DNA of 64,000 nt, from the NCBI GenBank assembly GCA_039889245.1, contig JAZGVH010000002.1:3658001-3722000 (forward strand), in the 5' to 3' direction. Of the stretch, positions 38,790 to 47,144 are shown piece after piece. The number at the start of each line of letters is the position of its first letter. Position 1 is the stretch's first letter. The notes beneath the pieces were generated by a model, which saw only the letters and a program-made list of their open reading frames with translations, was not told the DNA's origin and did no database searches. This DNA comes from Dermatophilaceae bacterium Soc4.6. Its GTDB lineage: Bacteria > Actinomycetota > Actinomycetes > Actinomycetales > Dermatophilaceae. Position numbers and translations under genes: made by a program.

Positions 38790-39725
38790 CTAGGCGCGGG
38801 GCGCGGAGGAGGTGGCCAGCGCGTGGGCGGCGGCGCTCTCGGCGAGGGCGTCGAGGGTGGCGCGCACCGCCGGCACCCGCTGCAGGTCCTCGGTGGTGAC
38901 GACAGTGATCGTGCGTCGGGAGGCGGGCTTGAGCGAGAGCGTCGCGACCTCGGAGTTCTTGGCGGCTGCGAGGATCAGGTCGGGCACGAGGGCGACCCCG
39001 AGGCCGGCCCCGACCAGGCCGAGCACGGCCACGTAGTCCTCGGTCTCGAACGACACGGTCGGGGTGAAGCCGGAGCCGTGAGCAAGGGCGAGGAGGTGAC
39101 CGCGACACCGCGGGCACCCGGCGATCCAGGACTCGGCAGCGAAGGCCGAGAGGTCGACCTCGCCGGCCCCGGCGAGCGGGTGGTCGCGGGGCACCGCGAG
39201 CCTCACCTCGTCCTCCAGCAGGGGTGTGCTGACGAACTGGTCGAGGTCGTCGGGCCGCCCGAGGTCGTCGCCCTGGTAGGCGAACGCCACCGCGAGGTCG
39301 CACTCGCCGGCGCGCAGAGCCGCGATCGACTCCGGCGGCTCACCCTCGCTGAAGGTGACCGTGACGTCGGGAAAGCGCTGCTTCACCAGGGAGAGGGCAC
39401 GGGGCACGAGCGTGGCCGACGACGAGGGGAAGGCCATGAGCCGCACCCGCCCGGAGCGCAGCCCGGCGATCGCGGCCACCTCCTCCTCGGCAGCATCGAG
39501 AGCCGACAGCACCCCGACGGCATGCCGGGCGAGCACCTGACCGGCTTCGGTGAGCCGCACGTTGCGCCCGATCCGCTCGACCAGCACCGTGCCGAGCCGT
39601 TGCTCCAGGCGGCGCACCATCTGCGAGATGGCCGGCTGGGAGTATCCGAGACTCACTGCCGCGCCGGTGAAGCTGCCCTCGTCGGAGATCGCCCGCATGA
39701 CACGCATGGCCGCAGCATCCAACAT
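38790..39725 (-). CDS. LysR-family transcriptional regulator
   Basis: This 311-residue regulator has the N-terminal helix-turn-helix (ISDEGSFTGAAVSLGYSQPAISQMVRRLE) and a substrate-binding domain of two lobes beginning near residue 90. Three cysteines are seen in CPRCRGH and nearby. The ATG at 39725 starts six bases after TAGGCT, so it is probably leaderless. A palindrome typical of LysR sites (39737-39751) overlaps the promoter, so autoregulation is likely. The divergent neighbour is a sirtuin gene. The inducer cannot be guessed. Confidence 0.9.
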   Translation of the reverse strand: MLDAAAMRVMRAISDEGSFTGAAVSLGYSQPAISQMVRRLEQRLGTVLVERIGRNVRLTEAGQVLARHAVGVLSALDAAEEEVAAIAGLRSGRVRLMAFPSSSATLVPRALSLVKQRFPDVTVTFSEGEPPESIAALRAGECDLAVAFAYQGDDLGRPDDLDQFVSTPLLEDEVRLAVPRDHPLAGAGEVDLSAFAAESWIAGCPRCRGHLLALAHGSGFTPTVSFETEDYVAVLGLVGAGLGVALVPDLILAAAKNSEVATLSLKPASRRTITVVTTEDLQRVPAVRATLDALAESAAAHALATSSAPRA

Positions 39726-39736
39726 CCCCTCAGCCT

Positions 39737-39751
39737 ATAACGCAGCGTTAT
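39737..39751. promoter_or_regulatory. LysR-type operator palindrome
   Basis: ATAACGC-A-GCGTTAT has perfect 7-bp arms and fits the T-N11-A type of LysR sites. It starts at the last base of the TAGGCT -10 box of the LysR gene (39732-39737 on the minus strand). It also lies 85 bases before the divergent sirtuin start. Confidence 0.65.
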
Positions 39752-39835
39752 CATCTGGCCAGTAATCGAGTGTCGATGTGATCCATGGCGGCCTCGGCCT
39801 GCCAGCAGCCGGTGCAGTCGTCGCATACTCGTGGG

Positions 39836-40750
39836 GTGACGCTCTCACCACGCCCGTCGTGGGTCCTGCGCCCCGCCGCCGGCGGAGCGGTCGAGGGCCC
39901 GCAGTCGTTCGACGAGCTCGTCGACCTGGTCGCCGTCGGCGACGTTGCGCTGCTGACCGGTGCCGGCCTGTCGACCGAGTCGGGCATCCCCGACTACCGC
40001 GGGCCCGACGGCACCCGACGCGTCGTGCCGATGCAGTACGGCGAGTTCGTCGCCTCCTCTGCCGCACGGCAGCGCTACTGGGCCCGCAGCTTCGTCGGCT
40101 GGCAGCGGTTCGCCCGCGCCGCCCCCAACGCCGGTCACCAGGAGGTGGCGGCGCTGGTCGCCCGAGGCGCGGTGAAGGGGGTGGTCACGCAGAATGTCGA
40201 CGGACTGCACCAGGAGGCCGGAGCCAGCAACGTGATCGAGCTGCACGGCAGCCTCGACCAGGTCGTCTGCCTCACCTGCGGCGACCGCACCAGCCGGGCG
40301 AGCCTGCACGAGCGGATGGCGCAGGCCAACCCCGGCTTCGCCGAGCGGGTGCTGAGCACCGTGGGTGACGCCTCACAGGTGACCAGCCAGATCCGGCCGG
40401 ACGGCGACATCGTCCTCGACGACGCCGCCGTGGCCACCTTCCACCTACAGGGATGCCTCGTCTGCGGGCACGACACCCTCAAGCCCGGTGTCGTCTTCTT
40501 CGGCGAGTCGGTGCCGAAGGACCTCGTCGAGCGAGCCTTCGCCCTCGTCGACGGCGCGAGGTCGCTGGTCGTGCTCGGCTCGTCACTCGCGGTGATGAGC
40601 GGCTACCGCTTCGTGCGACGGGCCCACCGTGACGGCAAGCCGGTGGCCATCGTCACCGCGGGACCGAGCCGCGGTGACGGCGAGGCCACGATCCGTCTTC
40701 ACTCGCCTCTCGGCGAGACGCTCCGCCGGCTGACCGCTGCCCTGCGGTGA
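39836..40750 (+). CDS. NAD-dependent protein deacetylase (sirtuin)
   Basis: This 304-residue protein is a class I-like sirtuin that removes acyl groups from lysines with NAD. It shows LTGAGLSTESGIPDYRGPDG, TQNVDGLHQEAG with the catalytic His in LHGS, and the zinc Cys pairs CLTC and CLVCG. VFFGESVP and LGSSLAVMSG complete the site. The insert between the Cys pairs (about 60 residues) is longer than in CobB and resembles actinobacterial SIR2. The GTG at 39836 follows CATACT by six bases and is preferred over upstream codons. It converges on lexA with 18 bases between stops. Confidence 0.92.
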   Translation: MTLSPRPSWVLRPAAGGAVEGPQSFDELVDLVAVGDVALLTGAGLSTESGIPDYRGPDGTRRVVPMQYGEFVASSAARQRYWARSFVGWQRFARAAPNAGHQEVAALVARGAVKGVVTQNVDGLHQEAGASNVIELHGSLDQVVCLTCGDRTSRASLHERMAQANPGFAERVLSTVGDASQVTSQIRPDGDIVLDDAAVATFHLQGCLVCGHDTLKPGVVFFGESVPKDLVERAFALVDGARSLVVLGSSLAVMSGYRFVRRAHRDGKPVAIVTAGPSRGDGEATIRLHSPLGETLRRLTAALR

Positions 40751-40768
40751 GCCGCCGCACGGGGCCAC

Positions 40769-41527
40769 TCAGATGCGTCGAAGGACCGCGGTGACCTTGC
40801 CGAGGACCGTGGCGTGGTCACCGTCGATGGGGGAGTAGATGGGGTTGTGCGGCATGAGCCACACGTGGCCGGCAGTGCGCTTGAAGGTCTTGACGGTCGC
40901 CTCGCCGTCGATCATCGCCGCGACGATGTCGCCGTTGTCGGCCGTGGGCTGCTGGCGCACCACGACCCAGTCGCCGTCGCAGATCGCCGCCTCGATCATC
41001 GAGTCGCCGACGACCTTGAGCAGGAAGAGCGAGCCCTCGCCGACGATCTGCTTGGGCAGGGGGAAGACGTCCTCGACGACCTCCTCGGCGAGGATCGGGC
41101 CGCCGGCGGCGATGCGCCCGACCACGGGCACGTAGGACGCCTCGGGCCTCGCGTTGCCGGAGTCGGTCTCGAGGTCGGCCTGGGGGCCGCCACCGACCCC
41201 GGCCAGGGCGGCCGCCTCGGCGAGGTGCTCCTGGGCCGAGTCGCCTGAGCGGTAGCCCCGCTCCTCCGCGGTGGCGTCGGGCGATACGACCTCGATGGCC
41301 CTGGGGCGGTTGGGGTCGCGGCGCAGGTAGCCCTTGCGCTCGAGCGTGGACAGCTGGTGGGCCACGCTGCTGGGGCTGGTCAGCCCGACCGCCTCACCGA
41401 TCTCACGCAGGCTCGGGGGATAGCCGCGACGGTCGACGGAGTTGCGGATGACCTCGAGCACGCGCCGCTGCCGCACGGTGAGCCCGTCGCCCTGCCCGCG
41501 CTCGGGCATGTCGTGCACCTTCGCCAT
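40769..41527 (-). CDS. lexA: LexA repressor
   Basis: LexA represses the SOS regulon and cleaves itself when RecA is activated. The 252-residue chain has the N-terminal winged helix ([40 protein letters not shown]), a linker, then the S24 peptidase domain. The cleavage site is Ala-Gly in RIAAGGPI near residue 140. The catalytic Ser is in GDSM near 176 and Lys in TVKTF near 213. A linker of about 25 residues ([18 protein letters not shown]) is typical of high-GC relatives. GAGGAG precedes the ATG. It is divergent from a LysM gene, and the space contains candidate SOS boxes. Confidence 0.97.
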   Translation of the reverse strand: MAKVHDMPERGQGDGLTVRQRRVLEVIRNSVDRRGYPPSLREIGEAVGLTSPSSVAHQLSTLERKGYLRRDPNRPRAIEVVSPDATAEERGYRSGDSAQEHLAEAAALAGVGGGPQADLETDSGNARPEASYVPVVGRIAAGGPILAEEVVEDVFPLPKQIVGEGSLFLLKVVGDSMIEAAICDGDWVVVRQQPTADNGDIVAAMIDGEATVKTFKRTAGHVWLMPHNPIYSPIDGDHATVLGKVTAVLRRI

Positions 41528-41629
41528 CTCAGCTCCTCATTCGTCTGGGTCTCCCTGACATCAGTGCAGGTCAGGTGGCCTGTCAGACCCTCCTGCTGCA
41601 CTGGTGCGCATGATCAGACCCTACGACCT

Positions 41630-41691
41630 TCGAACAGAGTTTCCAAACACCTGTTCGAGGCGTGTCTCGACTTTCTCGAACAGGCGTGCTA
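41630..41691. promoter_or_regulatory. Cluster of candidate SOS (LexA) boxes
   Basis: Three 16-bp segments resemble the actinobacterial SOS box TCGAACANNTGTTCGA. The best is CCAAACACCTGTTCGA at 41643-41658, which matches 12 of 14 fixed positions. The other two, at 41630-41645 and 41676-41691, have a perfect left half TCGAACA and a weak right half (11 of 14 each). They lie between lexA (start 41527) and the LysM gene (start 41760). Confidence 0.7.
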
Positions 41692-41759
41692 CAAATCGTC
41701 TAGACGTTTCTTCGCACATGCGTTCGACCGTCACCGTCAACATCCCTGAGGAGCCCACC

Positions 41760-42149
41760 ATGAGCGCAGTAGCAGTCTGGGACACCGTCCCCGTCGCCTC
41801 CCTCGTGGATGGCACCGACCGCCGTCCCGATCTTCGTCTGGTCTGCGCGGGTTCCCCGACGACGTCGCCTCCGCTGCGGCTGACCCGCTTCGGGCGACTC
41901 CTGCTGACCCTGGGTGTCGTGGCGGTGGCCGTGATGCTGGCCGTCTCGGTCGTCGGCGCCGGAGCGGCCTCGGCCACGATCGATCACACGGTCACGGTCT
42001 CGACGGGGCAGACCCTGTCGCAGATCGCGTCGCGCGAGCTGCCGCAGGTGTCGGTGGCCGAGGGCGTCATGCAGCTCGAGCTGGCCAACGACCTCAGCTC
42101 CTCACAGGTGCACGCCGGGCAGCGGCTCGCGATCCCGTCGCTGCGCTGA
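41760..42149 (+). CDS. LysM-domain membrane protein, SOS-linked division inhibitor type
   Basis: This 129-residue protein has an N-terminal cytoplasmic part, one transmembrane helix (LLLTLGVVAVAVMLAVSVVG) and a C-terminal LysM domain (VSTGQTLSQIASRELPQVSV to GQRLAIPSLR) that binds peptidoglycan. Divergent LysM genes next to lexA are known from mycobacteria (Rv2719c) and corynebacteria (DivS), where they halt division after DNA damage. The ATG at 41760 is preceded by GAGGAG. Candidate LexA boxes stand upstream. The nrdR gene that often follows is not here. Confidence 0.85.
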   Translation: MSAVAVWDTVPVASLVDGTDRRPDLRLVCAGSPTTSPPLRLTRFGRLLLTLGVVAVAVMLAVSVVGAGAASATIDHTVTVSTGQTLSQIASRELPQVSVAEGVMQLELANDLSSSQVHAGQRLAIPSLR

Positions 42150-42177
42150 AGCGCGCAGCACCGCACCGCCACCACTT

Positions 42178-42195
42178 CCCGGATCGGGGTCCGGG
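42178..42195 (+). terminator. Short hairpin after the LysM gene
   Basis: CCCGGA (42178-42183) and TCCGGG (42190-42195) form a 6-bp stem with loop TCGGGG, 29 bases after the stop. No T-run follows. Confidence 0.4.
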
Positions 42196-42290
42196 AGCAG
42201 ACGGCAGCCAAGCCTCGACCCCTTGGCTGCCCACCCTGTGACAGGGGACAGCGTCATCCGCGTGATGCGGGTGGCGCTTTCCTGTGCAGT

Positions 42291-42353
42291 GGCACGGTCG
42301 GCACGGTCAGACCGGTCGGCACGGTCGGCACGGTCGGCACGGTCAGACCGGGG
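42291..42353. repeat. 9-bp tandem repeat, seven units
   Basis: Seven contiguous 9-bp units fill 42291-42353. The order is A A B A A A B', where A is GGCACGGTC, B is AGACCGGTC and B' is AGACCGGGG. The last units include the stop codon of the FGGY kinase on the minus strand (42343-42345). Such arrays can vary in copy number between strains. Confidence 0.8.
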
Positions 42354-43791
42354 GCCCTCCATCCCTGCCGGTCGCCATGGCGACCAGACGCAGGAAGGTC
42401 GCGTACGACGCCTCGAGGGTCTCGATCTCCGTGTCGGTCACCTCGACCGGGCGTGGTGGGTCGACGAGTCGGTGGACGACCTGACCGAAGGGCTCGCGGC
42501 CCAGACCGACGGCCGCGAGCACGGCGGCCCCGGTGGCGCTGTCACCTCTGCCCGCCAGCGAGACGTCACGGCCCGCGAGCAGGGTCGCGCGGATGGCGGC
42601 CCAGACCGTGCTGCGGCTGCCATCACCGGCCAGCACGTGTCGTCGGCTCGGTGCCCCCAGGTCGCCCAGCGTCTCGAGCCCGAGCCGCTCGACGAAGGCG
42701 ACCCCCTCGAGGATCGCGCGGTGTGCCTCGACGTCGTCGGCCGGTCGGCCGCTCCACAGGGCCTGGAGCGAGGGTTCGGCGACCGGGAAGCGCTCGCCCG
42801 ACCGGGCGAGTGGGTAGCAGACCACCGTGGCCGGACCGCGTCTGGCGGCGCGCATGCCGAGCACCGCCAGCTCGCGGGTCGTCATGCCGGAGCGGTAGGC
42901 AGCAAAGGCCCCAGCCCCGACGTTCGAGGTGGCCCCGGCCCACCAGGCGCCGTCCGGCGCGCGGTGGCTGCGGACCGCCCCGTCGGGCGAGGTCACCTCG
43001 GTGCCGGCGACCGCCATGAGGGACAGGGTGGTGTCCAGCACCCCCACGCTGTCCCGCAGGTGGGTCGCGCCGGTGGCGATCTGGGCCGTGCACCGAATGG
43101 TCATCCCGGCGACGACGAGCACATCGGCTCGGAGGCCCAGGCGGCGCGAGCAGTCGGCGCTCACCACTCCGAGCACCGAGCCGGGGGCCAGGAGGGTCGG
43201 CACCAGGCCCTCGAGGCCGAGGGTGATCGTGGCGCGCGGCCACGTTCGCGCCTCCGGGTCGATCCCGGCCTCGAGGAGGTGCGAGGTGTCGGCAGCGACG
43301 AGCCCACCGACGAGAGCAGCGTGCACGACGTCGGCGGTGGAGGCGAGTCTCGCCACCGAAGCCCCTCCGGCACACGCCGAGCCCATCGCGGAGGCCATCC
43401 GGCCCAGCATCGAGTCGTCCGGGAGCCCGTGGGCGGCAGCCAGGCCCCTGCCCGAGGTGTCATCGGCGAGGAGGGCCTGACCGACGGGGTGCCCACTCGC
43501 GTCCAGAGGCACGACCGTGCCGGACGTGCCGGTCGCCGAGATGGCGCGGATGCGGTTGGCCGAGGCGCCCAGTGAGCCGACCACCCGGGCCACGAGCCCC
43601 AGCGCCGTTGCCGCATAGCCCGGCTCCTGGGTGCTGTGGCCTTCCGGAGAGCGCGCCGGCTCGGCGAGCGAGGTCGACACGGAGGCGAGCACGTCGCCCG
43701 TCCAGGCGTCGAGCGCCACGCACCGCACGGTGCCGGTCGCGAGGGCGATGCCGATGACGATCGACCCGTCGGGCGTGTCAGCCACAGCCAC
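42343..43791 (-). CDS. FGGY-family carbohydrate kinase
   Basis: This 482-residue protein belongs to the FGGY kinase superfamily (gluconate, xylulose and related kinases). The N-terminus reads IVIGIALATGTVRCVALDAW, and the middle shows ISATGTSGTVVPLD and TADVVHAALVGGLVAADT. The second lobe has GATSNVGAGAF and HVLAGDGSRSTVWA. The usual DxGTTS at the N-terminus is replaced by ALATGTV, so ATP or substrate binding may be altered. The substrate is not clear. The start is GTG 43791 or GTG 43785. Its end lies in the 9-bp tandem repeat. Confidence 0.75.
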   Translation of the reverse strand: MAVADTPDGSIVIGIALATGTVRCVALDAWTGDVLASVSTSLAEPARSPEGHSTQEPGYAATALGLVARVVGSLGASANRIRAISATGTSGTVVPLDASGHPVGQALLADDTSGRGLAAAHGLPDDSMLGRMASAMGSACAGGASVARLASTADVVHAALVGGLVAADTSHLLEAGIDPEARTWPRATITLGLEGLVPTLLAPGSVLGVVSADCSRRLGLRADVLVVAGMTIRCTAQIATGATHLRDSVGVLDTTLSLMAVAGTEVTSPDGAVRSHRAPDGAWWAGATSNVGAGAFAAYRSGMTTRELAVLGMRAARRGPATVVCYPLARSGERFPVAEPSLQALWSGRPADDVEAHRAILEGVAFVERLGLETLGDLGAPSRRHVLAGDGSRSTVWAAIRATLLAGRDVSLAGRGDSATGAAVLAAVGLGREPFGQVVHRLVDPPRPVEVTDTEIETLEASYATFLRLVAMATGRDGGPPV

Positions 43792-43977
43792 CCCGGGTCA
43801 GGGTCAGGTCGGTGCTCGTGCCCGGTGACCCCACGAGACCTCCTCGTCGATGTGGTCGTGTCATCGAGCGTAGGCAGGCGCAGCAGGAATGACAACGACC
43901 ATCGCCTCGGGAATCTGCGGCCTGAGTCACGCCGCCGCGACCGTGCCTCTGGCGGTGTCGAGTGGCAGGATGGGCTG

Positions 43978-45153
43978 ATGGCCACCCCCTCGCAGACCCC
44001 GCTCGAGCTCTTCGGCACCGACGCCCTGATCGGCGAGGACGACCGCGACCTGCAGCTGGCGGTGCGCAGCTTCGTCGATCAGCGGATCAAGCCCGAGATC
44101 GGGCAGTGGTTCGAGGACGGCGAGATCCCGGTCCGCGACCTGGCCAAGGAGCTCGGGTCGCTCGGCGTCCTCGGCATGCACCTCGAGGGCTACGGCTGCG
44201 CCGGGGCGTCCGGCACGGCATACGGGCTGGCCTGCCTCGAGCTCGAGGCCGGTGACTCGGGCCTGCGCTCGCTGGTGTCGGTGCAGGGATCGCTCGCGAT
44301 GTTCGCGATCTGGAAGTTCGGCTCCGAGGAGCAGAAGCAGGAGTGGCTGCCGCGGATGGCGGCGGGCGAGGCCATCGGCTGCTTCGGTCTGACCGAGGCC
44401 GACTTCGGCAGCAACCCGAGCGGCATGCGCACCCGCGCCCGTCAGGACGGCGACGACTGGGTCATCGACGGCTCCAAGATGTGGATCACGAACGGCTCGG
44501 TCGCCGACGTCGCCGTGATCTGGGCCCAGACAGATGACAAGATCCGCGGCTTCGTGGTGCCGACCGGCACGCCCGGCTTCTCGTCGCGCGAGGTGCACCA
44601 CAAGCTCTCGCTGCGCGCGTCGGTCACCGGTGAGCTGGTGCTCGAAGGGGTGCGCGTGCCGTCCTCGGCGCTGCTGCCCGATGTCGCCGGGTTGCGCGGC
44701 CCGCTGTCGTGCCTCGACGAGGCGCGCTACGGCATCGTCTTCGGCGCGCTGGGCGCCGCCCGCGACAGCCTCGAGACCGCCCTGTCGTATGCCGCGGACC
44801 GCATCGTCTTCGACCGGCCCCTCTCCAGCTTTCAGCTGACCCAGGCGAAGCTCGCCGACATGACCCTCGAGCTGGGCAAGGGGATGCTGCTGGCGCTGCA
44901 CCTGGGCCGACTCAAGGACGCTGGCACGCTGCGGCCCGAGCAGATCAGCCTGGGCAAGCTCAACAACGTGCGCGAGTCCATCGCCATCGCCCGTGAGTGC
45001 CGCACCATCCTCGGTGCCAACGGGATCTCGTTGGAGTACAGCCCGATCCGCCACGCGGCCAACCTCGAGTCCGTGCTCACCTACGAGGGCACGAGCGAGG
45101 TGCACCAGCTGACGATCGGGCGGGCGCTGACGGGGCAGTCGGCCTTCGCCTGA
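43978..45153 (+). CDS. Acyl-CoA dehydrogenase, glutaryl-CoA dehydrogenase type
   Basis: This 391-residue flavoenzyme most resembles glutaryl-CoA dehydrogenase, which oxidises and decarboxylates glutaryl-CoA in lysine and tryptophan breakdown. Marks are LRSLVSVQGSLAMFAIWKFG, FGLTEADFGSNPSGM, and the catalytic Glu in YEGTSEVHQLTIGRAL at the end. The usual Arg and Ser that fix the carboxylate seem present (LRSLVSVQ), but this was not modelled. The ATG at 43978 lies six bases after CAGGAT, a weak -10 box. It stands alone between a kinase on the other strand and a gene remnant. Confidence 0.85.
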   Translation: MATPSQTPLELFGTDALIGEDDRDLQLAVRSFVDQRIKPEIGQWFEDGEIPVRDLAKELGSLGVLGMHLEGYGCAGASGTAYGLACLELEAGDSGLRSLVSVQGSLAMFAIWKFGSEEQKQEWLPRMAAGEAIGCFGLTEADFGSNPSGMRTRARQDGDDWVIDGSKMWITNGSVADVAVIWAQTDDKIRGFVVPTGTPGFSSREVHHKLSLRASVTGELVLEGVRVPSSALLPDVAGLRGPLSCLDEARYGIVFGALGAARDSLETALSYAADRIVFDRPLSSFQLTQAKLADMTLELGKGMLLALHLGRLKDAGTLRPEQISLGKLNNVRESIAIARECRTILGANGISLEYSPIRHAANLESVLTYEGTSEVHQLTIGRALTGQSAFA

Positions 45154-45239
45154 GTCTGACGGGTGACGATGGACGGCGGGACCTAGGTCCTCCCGGGACG
45201 AGACCGGCTCGGCGAGCCTGAGGGCATGGCAGTCACCGC

Positions 45240-45386
45240 GTCGGCGTCCGGTCCGCCGCCCGGGCCCGCCTGCTCTCGGCATTCCTGGGAAACGACACCG
45301 AGCCGGTCATCATCGGCCTCATCCTCGTCGCGAGGGTGGGGCTCGGATTCACCAACGAGTACCGCGCGGAGCGGGCCGCCGCCGAG
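45240..45386 (+). pseudogene. Remnant of a cation-transporting P-type ATPase
   Basis: About 49 codons read RARLLSAFLGNDTEPVIIGL followed by a helix and GLGFTNEYRAERAAAE. This is the first transmembrane pair and start of the A domain in Mg/Ca-type P-type ATPases, where the motif is LGFxxEYRAERA. No start codon lies in this frame, the frame ends a short way downstream, and the catalytic DKTGT part is missing. The rest of 45154-45651 has no supported gene. After 45386 the sequence changes to a stretch rich in AAACGGTGTAAACGG, which may mark the junction. Confidence 0.7.
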
Positions 45387-45651
45387 AGGAGCTTCGCAAA
45401 ACGGTGTAAACGGTACCTAGCAGGGCGATTGGCGACGAGCTCCCTGTGTGGGGTTCCAGCCACGGCCGCATGGCACGATCCCTGGACCGCCGGGGTGGGT
45501 GTGCGCGGCACCCCCGGGTTGTCGGATGAGGCGGTACGTCCACCTCGGAGGACACGGCCGAGACCGTGCGTGTGGACTTGTCGCGGCACCCTGTCAGTGA
45601 CTCGTGACAGGCTGAGCGGGCAGCGGCACGAGGACGGATCGGAGGTGGCAC

Positions 45652-47085
45652 GTGGGGCGCAACAACCAGCAGCGACGGGCAGCGAAGGCCAAGGAGAGGG
45701 CCAGGCGGCACGCGGCGCACGGGGGGTCGGCCTTCGGTGGGCCGCCGGTCGGCGAGTGGGCCGCCGGGATCTTCGCCGGGTCGATGGGCGCCCGGGACCC
45801 TCACGACCGTGAGCGCCGTGAGCTCGACCTCGGCCTGACCTTCCTGCGCCGGGCCCTGAGGCTCGACGCCGAGGGGCAGCACGAGCGGGCCGAGGAGGCG
45901 TGGTTCGACGTCGAGGCGACCCTTGCGTCGCCGACGGGCCGACGTGCGCTGGTCGGGCACCTCAACCTCGCGCTGGCCGGCATGGTCGAGTCCCTGTGGC
46001 GCGGCGGCTGGCAGCCGGCTGACCTGGTGCGCGTGGCGTCGCGCGACCTGCGACCGACGGGGGCCGCGGTGGTCGGCGACGCGATCGCGAGACAGCTCAG
46101 CACGTATGCCGTGTCGACGGTCGCGCCGTCGTGGCACGAGCAGCTCGCGCAGGCCGAGGTCTCGACCTGGTGGCCCCGTGAGAGCGACCCCCTCACGGCG
46201 CGGGCCCGGATCGACGACCGGGGGTGGCGGGGGCTCCTGGCCGGGGCCATGAGCGCGCTCGACCGGCTCGCGGACCTGCCGCAGCTGCAGGTCATCGACC
46301 CGCTGCCGGGCACGTGGAGACCGTCGCGCGCCAGGGCCGCTCGGGCGGTCGAGCCGCTCGACGGGCGCTTGCTCGACCGGGTGCGCGCCCTGCTGGCCAA
46401 GGCCGAGAACACTCCCTACGAGGCTGAGGCCGACACCTTCACCGCGGCCGCTCAGAAGCTCATGGCGCGGCACAGCATCGACCGGGCCATGCTGGCCGCC
46501 ACCAGCATCGGCGGCGCGTCCGCCCCGTCGGCCCGCCGGGTCGGCATCGAGCGCCCGTACGAAGCACCCAAGGTGCTCCTGCTCGATGTCGTCGCCTCAG
46601 CCAACCGGTGTCGCACGGTGTGGTCGAAGGGCTTCGGCTTCGTGACGGTCGTGGGCTTCGACGACGACATCGACGCGACCGAGACGATCTTCACGTCGCT
46701 GCTCGTGCAGTCGACGCACGCGATGTCGGGGCACGGGTCGCGAGCGACCAGGGCCGGGCAGTCACGCACGACAGCTTTCCGCAAGTCGTTCCTCACCGCC
46801 TTCGCCCACCGCATCGGACAGCGCCTGGCCGAGGTGACGCAGGAGGAGACGTCGGCCGCGACCCGTGAGGAGGCGCAGGCGTCGCGTGGCAGCGCCGGGC
46901 CGTCGAGGGCGCTCGTGCAGGTGCTCGCGGAGCGCGACTCAGAGGTCGATGCGCGCGTCGAGTCGCTCTTCCCGGGGATGGTGACCCGCTCGGCCGGGTC
47001 GGTGACCGACGCCGAGGGGTGGTCGGCCGGGCTGGCGGCCGCTGACGACGCCACCCTCTTCGACGGGCAGCCGCTGTCCGGCTGA
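45652..47085 (+). CDS. DUF2786 domain protein
   Basis: This 477-residue protein has a DUF2786 segment near residue 240-280 ([20 protein letters not shown] to [11 protein letters not shown]). The family is widespread in actinobacteria and some phages, and its role is not known to me. The N-terminus is rich in Arg and Ala ([20 protein letters not shown]) and could bind nucleic acid. The rest ([40 protein letters not shown]) is conserved in the family. The GTG at 45652 has GGAGG six bases upstream. It is followed 59 bases later by the broken glpK. Confidence 0.75.
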   Translation: MGRNNQQRRAAKAKERARRHAAHGGSAFGGPPVGEWAAGIFAGSMGARDPHDRERRELDLGLTFLRRALRLDAEGQHERAEEAWFDVEATLASPTGRRALVGHLNLALAGMVESLWRGGWQPADLVRVASRDLRPTGAAVVGDAIARQLSTYAVSTVAPSWHEQLAQAEVSTWWPRESDPLTARARIDDRGWRGLLAGAMSALDRLADLPQLQVIDPLPGTWRPSRARAARAVEPLDGRLLDRVRALLAKAENTPYEAEADTFTAAAQKLMARHSIDRAMLAATSIGGASAPSARRVGIERPYEAPKVLLLDVVASANRCRTVWSKGFGFVTVVGFDDDIDATETIFTSLLVQSTHAMSGHGSRATRAGQSRTTAFRKSFLTAFAHRIGQRLAEVTQEETSAATREEAQASRGSAGPSRALVQVLAERDSEVDARVESLFPGMVTRSAGSVTDAEGWSAGLAAADDATLFDGQPLSG

Positions 47086-47144
47086 CCCCACGGCATACCG
47101 AGCCCTGTGACCACGATCCCGCTCACCGACGAGAGGACCGCACC

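Noticed and set aside
38578-38793. Small 71-codon gene between comEC and the LysR gene
   Set aside because: No ribosome site, no recognisable pattern and overlap with the end of the LysR gene.
42291-42353. CRISPR array
   Set aside because: The 9-bp units are contiguous with no spacers and no cas genes.
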